Position numbers and translations under genes: made by a program. 64,000 nucleotides of DNA, taken from positions 22,356,807 through 22,420,806 of the forward strand of contig OX123190.2 of assembly GCA_944739405.2 (NCBI GenBank), given 5' to 3'. Within the stretch, counting starts at the first letter, position 1; the number at the start of each line of letters is the position of its first letter. The notes under the pieces were generated by a model. The model had not been told where the DNA came from and did no database searches. It saw only the letters and a list, made by a program, of their open reading frames with translations. Source of the DNA: Euclidia mi (Eukaryota > Arthropoda > Insecta > Lepidoptera > Erebidae). Positions 54,591 to 64,000 of this stretch are shown here, in pieces.

Positions 54591-55355
54591 TACTAAACTG
54601 GCCAGAGCGCGCATTTCACGCATTTTATTGCTATCTTTCTCGCTTTTAGGGCTCGCGCTGATGTTAGAACAGTACCACTGCGAACCACGCACTGCGTGAT
54701 CAGTTTGTTTTGATTCAAATTAGTGCGCTTTAAAAAGTGCCATTGTAATGTAATTCACGTATATTTTTTGCATAAAACATATAAATATGAGTGATTTACG
54801 GAGCAATATAATAATCAATCTATCTTTAAAGAATTAACAATATCATAACACAAGTTCGTCGTTTTTTAAAACAATTTTCTTCAATTTATTTATGAATCTC
54901 TATTTTTTTATAAATAACACAGTTCTCATACAGTCTTTGACCTTTCACATAACATAGTAAACATGAAATTATATGAAATTGGTATCATTGTGTAGGTATT
55001 TTAATAGTGATTACAGCCGTGTTAAAAATATTAATAAAAAATAGAGATTTTTAAATAAATCGGAGAAAATTGTTTTAAAAACAACGAACTTCTGTTATTG
55101 AATTGTTAATTCTTTAAAGACAGATAAATTAATAACTTGCTGCGTAAATCACTCATATTTATATGTTTTATGCAAAAAACATGCGTGAATTACCTTACAA
55201 TGGCCTTTGTTAAAGCGCAATGATTTGAATCAAAACAAACTGATCACGCAGTGCGTGGTTCGCAGTGGTAGGTACTGCTCTAACGTCAGCGCAAGACCAT
55301 AAAGCGAGAGGGATAGTAATAAAATATGCGAAATGCGCGCTCTGGCCAGCTTAGT
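54591..55355. mobile_element. Large foldback element, ~765 bp with ~370-bp arms
   Basis: TACTAAACTGGCCAGAGCGC at the left edge and the complement of ACTAAGCTGGCCAGAGCGC at the right edge start arms that stay complementary for most of their length. Matched inner landmarks are CGAACCACGCACTGCGTGAT (left about 54682, right complement about 55240) and GCATAAAACATATAAATATG (about 54770 and 55160). The arms differ by scattered substitutions and small gaps. It has no coding capacity. Target duplication is unclear. Confidence 0.88.
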
Positions 55356-56160
55356 ATGGCAAATATTGTAAAAGGCTATACAGTCTTTTGCTTAGGTTAA
55401 GGTAGATTTTTTTACAAATACATAGTTTTTTATTGTAGTATATCTCTATAAATAAACGTAGTATAATAAATATCGAGATATCAAGCTATAGTAGACCTCA
55501 AACCAAGCAAAATAAGCGTTGATAAGCAAAAACACTATATTCTTATCTTAATACAGTCTTTTCAGCTCAACCAACCTTAATTCATAGTTAACTGAAACTA
55601 CTTAGTAATTTTCTGCTCTCTTGCTCTCAAGAACTCTGACTGAAACGATTGCGATTGCAGGCGAACAAACTAAGGTACGAAACGTTTAACTCAGTAACTG
55701 CTACGGAACTTATAACGTCACTTTGTTTCTTTCTAGACCTTGCCTGCGTAGGTAAATTATACTCGTAAACCTTGCTCAGAAAACCCATTATACATTGATC
55801 AAATAATATGACGTAGATAATTTTAAAGACATGTGAATTTTCTGTTTTCTGATTACCTAACCCATGTGATAGTATAGTAGGCAAGTACCTAGGTATATGG
55901 ATTTCCTGTTCATGTTTGAAAGTTCTTGTAAAGCCTTAAATACGTCCTCACCTACTTTCTTCAATGAAAACACATAAATCAATGTCTTGTTTTAACTTGG
56001 AATAGGTACTTCTATCAACAAATTCATGTAAAACTTCCAAGGCACGTGTAACATGTATTTATTGATATTTCTGTATGTGTATAATCTTTATACATCTTAG
56101 TAATCTTTATTAACATGCATATTATGTTTTTAATTTCGTTACGTACGTACGTGGAACGTT
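55356..56160. other. No gene recognised
   Basis: AT-rich. A minus-strand frame at 55627-55884 has no recognisable domain. Confidence 0.5.
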
Positions 56161-56164
56161 CTTA

Positions 56165-56300
56165 TAAACAAAACTAGAGGACTCCGCAGCTACACCTGCA
56201 ATATTTATTAAGTACCTATGTATTTCACTTCTGCTTTTTGCGATTCGTAGTTTTGGCTGTCTTTGTCTGTCAGTCAGTCGCAAGAATTTCATATAAAAAT
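56165..56300 (+). repeat. Dispersed repeat fragment
   Basis: ACTAGAGGACTCCGCAGCTAC and GTCTGTCAGTCAGTCGCAAG match the family at 15443-15655, with the middle deleted. Confidence 0.65.
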
Positions 56301-56304
56301 TATT

Positions 56305-57765
56305 TTTAAATAAAAAGAAACCGACTTCAAAAAACACTAAGGAACTAAAAAACAAAAAAATAATTGGTTTTGGAGCAAAAGTTTTGGAGTCCGTGCCAAG
56401 GCAAGTATTTCTGATCTGACTATAAAACCTCTACACATTTTTTTAATACTACTTTTGTTGTTGATAAAATAGGTAGTTTGTAATTAAGTAACTTTTTGCG
56501 TAAGTGCTTGGCACCGACTCCAAAAATTGATCCTCCAAAACCAATTATTTTTTGTTTTTTAGTTCCTTAGTGTTTTTTGAAGTCGGTTTCTTTTTATTTA
56601 AAAATAATTTTTATTTTTTGCTTTTTAGTGGTATACTAATAAAAATAGTAATAGGTGGTAATTAGGTACATAGGATAGTGTAGATGGTAAATGATAGGGA
56701 GGCCTTCTTTACGTGCTTCAATTCTGAAATGTAGACCTGTACCTTTCTGGCAATTTGAAGTTTTTTTTTGTTATCAACTAACTAGCCTAAACACGTTCCT
56801 TTCAGTTCCATCATCAGATCCCGGAAATCATCCAATACCAAAGTGTTTGCCAAGATAAAACAAATGAGCCTAAACACGATGAGATTGCGTTATTGTATTA
56901 CAAAGATCCCATGGCCACCTTCCTGCTCTATCATCAGAGTTTGGTAAACATTCAGCACTAAAGTCCATGTAAAGACGAATCAAACGAGCTCAAACTCAAT
57001 GGGATTGCGTCATTGTATTACAAAGATCCCATGGCCACCTTCCTGCTCCATTATCAGACTCTGCAAAACATCCAGTACCAAAGTCCACGTAAAGACGAAT
57101 CAAACAACCCTAAACTCGATGAGATTGGGTTATTGTATCACAAAGATCTCATGGTTACCTTCCAACTCTATCATCACACCATGGAAATCATCCAGCATCA
57201 AAGTCTATGCAAAGACGACTCAAACGACACTAAAGTCCATGTAAAGACGAATCAAACGAGCTCAAAATCAATGGGATTGCGTCATTGTATTACAAAGATC
57301 CCATGGCCACCTTCCTGCTCCATCATCAGACCCTGCAAAACATCCAGTGCCAAAGTACATGTAAAGACGAATCAAACAACACTAAAATCGATGAGATTGT
57401 GTTATTGCATCACAAAGATCTCATGGTTACCTTCCAACTCTATCATCAGACCATGGAAATCATCCAGCATCAAATTCTATGTAAAGACGACTCAAACGAG
57501 CCCAAACTCGACGGCATTGGGTTGTTATCGTCAAATCGCTTCAAGTGTGCTTATATAATTTGAAGATTTCCTTCGTTTTTTCAGGACTCCATGATCATAT
57601 CCTGACCTGATGATCATGGGACCAACTAGAAGGTACACTCTTTCAATCAAAACAACAATTTTTGAAATCGGTCCAGGCGTCTTAGAGAAATCGGGGAACA
57701 TACATAAAAAAAAAGATTCCGACGAATTGTTAACCTCTTCCTTTTTTTTAAGTCGGTTAATAAAT
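56305..57765. mobile_element. Inverted-repeat element carrying a 120-bp tandem array, copy 2
   Basis: It starts GAAACCGACTTCAAAAAACAC and ends near TTTTTTTAAGTCGGTTAATA. A palindromic first part (arms about 56318-56375 and 56535-56600) is followed by the 120-bp array. Both this copy and 26337-27620 share the post-array sequence AAGATTCCGACGAATTGT. Confidence 0.78.
56815..57560 (+). repeat. 120-bp (40-codon) tandem array, copy 2
   Basis: Unit landmarks AAGTxxATGTAAAGACGA fall at 56841, 56961, 57081 and 57201. After a 32-base partial unit they resume at 57233, 57353 and 57473. An open frame of 181 codons (57013-57558) spans several units reading KDPMATFLLHYQTLQNIQYQ and KDLMVTFQLYHHTMEIIQHQ alternately. 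Two unit subtypes (MATFLL and MVTFQL) alternate as in copy 1, so the array grew before the element copied itself. Confidence 0.8.
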
Positions 57766-57987
57766 ATATCTCTTAAGTAATGCTAATAATGTGTGCCTTT
57801 AAAACTGTTACACAAACGAATATCTAATTCGAGACGTCTGTGTAACTCCCCGGGCTGTACAAGTGTACCGTCTAGTTTTATAAATAAGCAACAACAAAAT
57901 ATATTTATTATATAAACCGAATAAAAAATACATTGAACCCTGAAACCCGTAAGTTCGGTACGCTGACGAATAATATTCAATACTTAC

Positions 57988-58140
57988 ATAGAAAAAATAT
58001 ACATATTAATATTTCTTATTTCTCCAGCAACGTTATCCATACAAATATAAATATTTTCATCAGCTCCCTGACTGCAATATTTTTTTACCGCATCGTACAA
58101 ATCTATCACCAAAATGTCACTATCTATTAAAAAAAAATGT
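57988..58140 (-). CDS. Candidate host exon, unidentified protein
   Basis: 153 bp on the minus strand between a TTTATTCTGCAG acceptor and a GTAAGTATT donor. It is open in one frame (one base, 50 codons, two bases). It encodes LIDSDILVIDLYDAVKKYCS then GADENIYICMDNVAGEI and RNINMYIFS. The alternating hydrophobic and charged pattern looks like a folded domain rather than random translation, and it is not part of any repeat noticed here. I do not recognise the family. A following minus-strand segment near 57784-57870 (DGTLVQPGELHRRLELDIR) could be part of the same gene, but its splice phase does not fit with the obvious acceptor. Confidence 0.4.
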
Positions 58141-58299
58141 CTGCAGAATAAAAAGAATAATTTTATTAATTTGCTATCGTCGGCAAATCGTAGGTAAATT
58201 GTCTTGTTTGAAAATTGTACATTTGTTACGTGCAAAACCATGCCAGTACAGATTTTACACCTTAAATTTAATTAACAGGTGTTATTTGCGTTATGTTCA

Positions 58300-58600
58300 A
58301 TTATCGCTTGCCTCGTGTCTCGGAGAGCACGTGAAATCGTCGGTCCCGGCTGTCATGAAGATCCTTGACTGTTGTTACGTGGAGTCAGTACCCTCAAATA
58401 AACTGATACTGCTCTAAAACCATGGAATATCGCTATCCCTTTGGGTCGCAGAGGTCAGACGTCAGTCGCTTTGTGGAAAAGCTGATATTCAGTCATATCT
58501 GGTTAGACTAGTAAGCGGAGCCCGGGCTCCAAAGCGTGAAGGCGTGTCTTGGATGCAACTAGGATGACGCTAGGACAGTGATTTGCGTTAAGTAATAAAA
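58300..58600 (+). repeat. LINE 3'-end repeat, copy 1
   Basis: GTGTCTCGGAGAGCACGTGA, GTCGGTCCCGGCTGTCATGA, CCATGGAATATCGCTATCCC and TCTGGTTAGACTAGTAAGCG, with an extra segment before AGGATGACGCTAGGA. The same family lies at 61725-61980; common as LINE tails in Lepidoptera. Confidence 0.75.
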
Positions 58601-60060
58601 TGAAGTGCCTTAAGTCAAAGACAATTTATTCACTTAGGTCAGAATGTGAAGCTTCTAAAGGTCAATTTAAAAAAACGAAGACCGATTCTGCGCATGTTAC
58701 TCGCTTTCGGCGCCCCTTTAATTTCTACGCCTGGAGCGGCTACTCAGTTGAACGGACCGGCCCTGGCCAGAAGTACTGAATACGATAAATTCGTACGATA
58801 TGTACGATAAATTCTAACTATTCTTATTACAAAACATGGCCAAATAATGTACCTAGCACCAGAGCTAGCCTCAGAGCCGGCCATGGAGTAGGTGATAACG
58901 CACTTGTAGCGAAGCGCAGAGCAGCACGTTAGACACTGTCAAACTATTATCAACATTGTTCTCATATAAAATAATGACCTTAATCAATTTCGCTTCGCTT
59001 CGCGCCGAGCCCTACACTTACATCGTACATCATTTTATCAGCAGCATTGTTATTTATATTTTAATTGGACAATAGCTCAAACGAAATTATAAATACCTAG
59101 TTCCTCACAAACATATATCATGTCTACATATAAAAACTTTACACCGATAGAAATAAACATGGAACTATATTCAGCCCATATTTGGTAATAGCAGGTACCG
59201 CTTAATGGGGTTGTGCTCGACCATTTTACAAGTACAGACTACCTACCAGATCAGGAACCCAATTAGTAGGATACCAATTAGTATACTTTAAGCTAGATGT
59301 CCTACATGTATATGTAGGACATCTAGCACACAGGCCTTTGTTATTTAACTTTCTAAGAAGTATAATATAGAAGTTAAGGGTAGGTGAAAATCTGTATCCA
59401 AGATTTTTTAGGTTGCTATTGTAACGCAGTCAGACACAAATATCTCTATCTAATTTAAAAAGAATATCCACTTCAGCTGTAATTTTGGAAATGATTAAAT
59501 TAATATTTGTTTCTGTATCTACTCAAACGTCCATGGGTACAACGGTACCCAAACACAAAGTAGCGTTGCACGTCCCGGTTACTATAGTACCCAAAGCGCC
59601 AAATTTTTTAATACTGCCATCTAAGGACAATTTGCGGTATTTTTTTACTTTTGGTATTTGGAATCAATAGCTAACTAGCTATTTTATCATTTAAATACGA
59701 GATGGCAGTGTAATAAGCCTTGACAAATGAATAAAAAATATTTTTGTTTAGTGCATATTTTGCTGTGTTGTGTGAACAATCCTTCTGAAGTAATGTCGTA
59801 AGTACTTAAGTTTTACTAATTGGTTCTTAGATTATATTACATAAAAATAAACTAAATGATTTGTATTTTATAATAACGTATACATATTACAGTTCTGTGG
59901 GTAAAATCAAGTTATATTTTGTTTTCAAACTACAACTGTGTCGAAAAAATGGCGGCCCCTAACTTTTCGGCCTAATTTTAGCTCTGTTTACTTTTTTCAG
60001 TGAAATTATATTATAACAACGATCAACATTTTGTAATAATCATAATAATGTACTTTACTA
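58601..60060. other. No gene recognised; one hairpin
   Basis: 59292-59327 is a perfect 16-bp inverted repeat (GCTAGATGTCCTACAT, loop GTAT). An open frame at 59485-59670 shows no domain. Otherwise nothing. Confidence 0.5.
59292..59327. repeat. 16-bp perfect inverted repeat, 4-nt loop
   Basis: Arms 59292-59307 and 59312-59327. Confidence 0.93.
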
Positions 60061-60241
60061 TCTAATATATAAAATTCTCGTGTCACAGTTTTCGTTGCCA
60101 TACTCCTCCGAAACGGCTTGACCGATTTTGATGAAATTTTTTGTGCTTATCCGGTATCTATGAGAATCGGCTAACATCTATTTTTCAAAAAAAAAAAAAC
60201 AAAAAAAAACTTTGCAAAACAACGTTTGCCAGGTCAGCTAG
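60061..60241 (+). mobile_element. Short non-autonomous Helitron, 181 bp
   Basis: It starts A|TCTAATATATAAAATTCTCG and ends GGTCAGCTAG|T, fitting the TC...CTAG ends and A/T insertion site of Helitrons. The 5' phrase CCTCCGAAACGGCTTGACCG is shared with 14924 onward. An (A)nC(A)n run at about 60188-60209 lies before the 3' end. Confidence 0.8.
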
Positions 60242-60900
60242 TCATAAATATATAATTAACACAGAAGATTGATTTAAAATGTTATTGTGTTCCTCAGGTT
60301 TTTTGATATGGGTAGTATAAGTAGCACCCACGGACGTAACTATATTGGTTCACAATAGGGGTCGGTACAAACAGCAAAATATGTTTGCAATACTTTTTGC
60401 TTTGTTATTTCTTGCAGTTTTGGATGTTAAGTTTTTTGTTCTGGTTTGTGGTGTTTGTTTGATGGTGTTTCATTATGCTCAAATTGTCTTGTGATATACT
60501 TACTAATAATATATTTTTGCTCTCTTTTTAACTCCGCTTTCTAACATAGATGATGAGTTCTACAATTTCATATCACTAATTATCTGTTTGAGATTAACTT
60601 AAACAATATCATTTACTTTTCGATATGATAATAAAATTAATACCGTATGTATTGTGCTTATTTGTTTTTTGCCATAGTTGGTTTTGAAAATATTTATTTC
60701 TTCATAGTATGTGCATTTGCATTTTATTATTTGCTTGAAGCTGCACTGCTATGAGTTTGTAAGTCACTATTTTTGTTGTCCTTAATTCAATTGTTGGTTT
60801 AAATTGATACATACAACACGTTTAGAACACTAATTGATGATGAATTTTACGTCAGATTTATTTTTACTTTTATATAATTCGATTCACACATTTATAATAT
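60242..60900. other. No gene recognised
   Basis: AT-rich, nothing supported. Confidence 0.5.
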
Positions 60901-60902
60901 TA

Positions 60903-61147
60903 TCATCATCATCATCATCATCAGCCTTTAACAGTCCACAGCTGGACTAGGCCTCTCCTTTGTAAGGAGGAATTGGCCTACTATACCACGCTGGCCAAAC
61001 GGGTTGGTATAGGGTTTGTATCAAGTTTTCCTTCTCTTACAGTGCTGTTCTCTGCATAATAATAATATGCTCCCTCTGTCGGCTCTTACGACACCCATGG
61101 GATGATATGGGGTGGTGACATTCCGTATTCTTAATCCGTCACCACAC
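60903..61147 (-). repeat. LINE 3' end with (GAT)n tail, minus strand
   Basis: (CATCAT)n then CAGCCTTTAACAGTCCACAG, GGCCTACTATACCACGCTGG, CTCTGTCGGCTCTTACGACA and GGTGGTGACATTCCGTATTC: the inverse of 27675-27905. Confidence 0.85.
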
Positions 61148-61159
61148 GGACATTATATA

Positions 61160-61696
61160 TACAGGGTGTCACAAGACCCATCACCAAGCTGAAGTCTACT
61201 CGTTTTGCACATCATGCCAAGTCATACTACGCGAAAATAATACCTGGGAAACAAAAAAATATTTTTATGCTTAAAAAAATTACAACTTAAATTACCGGTA
61301 ATGTATAGCGCGCGCTTGCAGACATCGTACCTACGCCGGCCGTGTCTACCTACACCGTGCGCCGCGGTGGCGACAGTTTATGATCATATGGTCGCGCGGC
61401 CGAGGGAAATGACCACGCAGCTGATTGATGTAGGCATACACTACACGTCGGAAACTTTAAAGCCGTTTATTTTAGGGAAATATTGAAAATTTTGTTTATG
61501 TTTATTTGGCAGAAAGTGTACATTTATCATTCTAAACACGATTTTGGAATAATTCGAAAAAAAAATTCGTGACTTTGGGCCTCAATATCTCCTGAACCAG
61601 TAATTGCCCAGGTATAGTGCCGAAGTAAAAAATGATCGTAATAATTGGTACTATATGGGGTTTCACTTTTCGTTAAGGGTCTTCTTACACCCTGTA
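61160..61696. mobile_element. Tc1/mariner-type MITE, 537 bp
   Basis: Ends TACAGGGTGTCACAAGACCC and (inverted) TACAGGGTGTAAGAAGACCC match at 18 of 20 positions and are flanked by TA. It was inserted in or beside the (AT)n run at about 61697-61718. An open frame at 61301-61486 within it has no transposase motif. Confidence 0.82.
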
Positions 61697-61724
61697 TATA
61701 ATATATATATATATATAATGCCCC

Positions 61725-61980
61725 GTGCCTCGGAGAGCACGTTAAGCCGTCGGTCCCGGTTGTCATGAAGATCTTTGACAATCGTTATAGGGAGTCAGTA
61801 CCTATCTCTGAATGAACTGACACTAGTCTAAACCATGGAATATCGCTATCCCTTTGGGTTGCGGAGGTCAGACAGGCAGTCGCTCCGTGGAAAAGCTCAT
61901 ATTCAGTCAAATCCGGTTAGACTAGAAAGCGGACCCCGGTTGAAACTGGGATAACGCTAGGAGAAAGATATATTTTTAAT
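61725..61980 (+). repeat. LINE 3'-end repeat, copy 2
   Basis: CGTGCCTCGGAGAGCACGTT, CCGTCGGTCCCGGTTGTCAT, CCATGGAATATCGCTATCCC and AAATCCGGTTAGACTAGAAAG: the same family as 58300-58600. Confidence 0.8.
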
Positions 61981-62589
61981 ATATATTGTACAAATTTATT
62001 ATTGGTGTTCAATTTAAAACCCAAACTACAAATAAAATATGACTACCTATTTTTAAGTTGCGTAAATTACAAAGTGTGAACGAGTCCTTAGATAAGCGGC
62101 CATATTGCTTAAATTTTGCCTTCGCAAGCGAGACGAAAGCGCACGAGATTCCGTGACAAAATTAACTAGAGAGGTGTTTTGTTTCGATTTATTGAACTAC
62201 TTAGCGATAATTAAACAAAATTATTTATGCATCAATCGAAAGGCACATACGTCTAGTTTCTTGTGACATTGTTTTATTGGTAAAATTAACAATATTTTTC
62301 TATTGCGGTGTGAATGAATACAATTTATATGTTCATTTTTAACCGAATTCAATGTTCACACCTGTTTTTAACAGCTTAAATTAAATTTGTGGATCTTAAA
62401 ACATACATAGTTTTAATTGGCATTGTTGTGCAATTTTTTTGCAGTTTTTTCTTTATTCTTGATATTATAGTTAAGTAGCTATGAAGGTTTTTATGTTACA
62501 ACTTGCGAACGCGGCGACACAGAATCATGGCTGCGCGTATCCGGACGTACAAGGGTATAACAGTCGCTCGGGCTGGACGTGGGAGTGGG
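61981..62589. other. No gene recognised
   Basis: AT-rich up to about 62480, then moderately GC sequence that may already belong to the next repeat (GTCGCTCGGGCTGGACGTGG). Confidence 0.45.
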
Positions 62590-63247
62590 TATCACGCATA
62601 CTTTTCTAACATTTTGTGTTAAAAATGTACACGGCCCTTTGGCAGGCGTACACGGAGACATACGAGTAGATGCAACGCGCAAAGGCCCTTTGAGAGTTTT
62701 AATCTAGAATGTTAAGTACAGTCACGGATTAGCCGCAACAGGTGAGGGACTATTGCTACTTGTATGGAAACTAATTACTCTGGATTATTGTAATGGGTTT
62801 TGAATGGATTGGTTTAGATGAAACTATGGATGACCACTGGCGTCTGTACTTAGTACTCTTATAATACGATGTAAAGGGGCAGTCGGTGACTCGGTAACCC
62901 ACTAGATGGGCCCCTTTCGAAATAGCCACCAAGGTAAACAAATTCTGCTTTAAAGACCAGCCAGATGGCAACACCGGGCACCGGTTTCGTCCACGCGGGC
63001 CTCGTGACAACGGCGACCCGTAGCGGGTTTCCCTGTAAGTACGCCCTTGAAAATGACACATCCGCCCCCTAGCTAATAGCTCTTACAGCTTTCCTCTGGC
63101 CGGCCGACCAAGGCAAGCCAGAGTTGAGAGCCCTACGGGGGCTCCTGGAGGTCCACTTCGACCAGCCAGTAAAGGCAATCCGGAGACGGGGCCCTGACCG
63201 ACTCTCTGAAGTATTCGAGACCGGAGTGTAATATATTATTATTATTA
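62590..63247 (+). repeat. LINE-tail-like repeat with (TAA)n-type end, copy 2
   Basis: It starts at a hairpin (TACTTTTCTAACA 62599-62611 with 62617-62629), then ACACGGCCCTTTGGCAGGCG, GTTTTAATCTAGAATGT, GGTAAACAAATTCTGC, GCGGGTTTCCCTGTAAGTAC and CCGACTCTCTGAAGTATTCG, ending ATTATTATTATTATG. It is the inverse of 43746-44616 but lacks about 190 bases near its 3' end. Confidence 0.78.
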
Positions 63248-64000
63248 TGTTTTACAAAATTATATATAGTCTATTAATTTAGAATCATAGCCATTTAAAA
63301 AAATGTGAATGTAGAGTTAGACCACTTGAAGTTATTTTTTTTATTTATTTATGTGTGATTTAGTGACGTAATAGTATAATGTCTAAATGTTTTTATGAGT
63401 TAAGCATTTATTGTCAAAAAAAGGTATAACTAAGTTATACTTAATATTTTATTAAATGTAATTAATAAATTCTTGAGAAAGAAATAGGTATATTATGTAA
63501 CCGTATAAAAAGTTCATAGTGTTACCATAGATAAATATAATACTTTACAGTACAGATGCCGCAAGTCGTCCATAAAAATTGGCCACGTTAGATCCTTAAT
63601 ATTAGACCTTTATTTTTATAAGTACTTGTTAATACCGTAAATAATACAACAGATGGCGCTAGCGACGAAAAAATGGGAGTCGATGGTAGCGACATCTTAC
63701 GTCTCATTTTGTAAGCAATGTTATTTTAAATTAAAAAGAAGAGATGGCGCTATAATAAAAAAGCATTCTGTCTAAAATGTAGAAATATTATGATATTTCA
63801 CCTTGTCACCCAAGTGTGCCTCATTTCAAGGTTAATAACACGATCAACCGATCTAGTAGGTACCTATTTTACGTATGTACCGGTGGCGTTAAAACATCTA
63901 GCGATATTTTTATGACTTCGTGTCTTTCCGTTCAAAATTTGGAATGCACTTTGTACACTGTTCCATAAAGCTGATATTTGACATACTTACGTAAGTTTGG
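63248..64000. other. No gene recognised; dispersed repeat at the edge
   Basis: AT-rich. AGATGGCGCTAG at about 63652 and AGATGGCGCTAT at about 63741 repeat a 10-base core. The last 35 bases contain AAAGCTGATATTTGACAT, as in the repeat after 15953. Confidence 0.45.

Noticed and set aside
57784..57870. Terminal exon following 57988-58140
   Set aside because: The peptide (DGTLVQPGELHRRLEL) looks plausible, but its reading phase does not match the upstream donor with the available acceptor.
61301..61486. 60-codon frame inside the mariner-type MITE
   Set aside because: No transposase motif, and it lies fully within a non-autonomous element.

Overview
The window looks like nuclear DNA of a lepidopteran (moth or butterfly). 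It is AT-rich and intron-like, and most recognisable sequence is decayed transposable elements of kinds common in Lepidoptera: tRNA-headed SINEs with a shared body, a Dong-type LINE tail sitting in TAA repeats, Helitron ends of the TC...CTAG type, LINE 3' ends with (GAT)n or (TAA)n tails, and many short inverted-repeat elements. There is no bacterial or viral gene cluster, no CRISPR array and no rRNA. The species cannot be named from sequence alone.

Host genes are sparse. Two exons on the minus strand, 41492-41649 and 20748-20921, have clean splice sites and matching phase. They encode a leucine-rich-repeat C-terminal cap followed by an N-terminal cap and the start of a new repeat, as in proteins with two LRR blocks. 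If they are consecutive, they define an intron of about 20.6 kb, and nearly everything between 21 and 41 kb lies in it. A third possible exon (57988-58140, minus) is unidentified. A possible 5' non-coding exon lies at 17186-17493 (plus).

Layout: 0.5-6 kb, short repeats and hairpins; 6.4-8.1 kb, decayed LINE; 8.2-20.6 kb, SINEs, MITEs and a 14.9-19.0 kb Helitron-bounded block; 20.7 kb, LRR exon; 26.3-27.6 kb, inverted-repeat element carrying a 120-bp tandem array; 28.1-35.7 kb, a Ty3/gypsy LTR retrotransposon with both LTRs and a 4-bp target duplication, broken by frameshifts and nested insertions; 36.1-37.7 kb, LINE and another repeat; 37.8-41.2 kb, a second, truncated LTR retrotransposon whose gag is split by a Penelope-like element; 41.5 kb, LRR exon; 42.7-46.5 kb, a second Penelope derivative, LINE remnants and a SINE piece; 48.4-48.6 kb, a short element with a 12-bp target duplication; 48.9-52.6 kb, a nearly intact PIF/Harbinger DNA transposon; 54.6-55.4 kb, a large foldback; 56.3-57.8 kb, second copy of the 120-bp-array element; 58.3-63.2 kb, LINE ends, a small Helitron and a mariner-type MITE.

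The best-preserved functional unit is the Harbinger element. A four-exon DDE transposase (plus) and an open four-exon Myb/SANT-like protein (minus) converge between perfect 17-bp inverted repeats flanked by TAA. The pair normally works together, the Myb-like protein helping the transposase bind and enter the nucleus. Here a single in-frame stop breaks the transposase.
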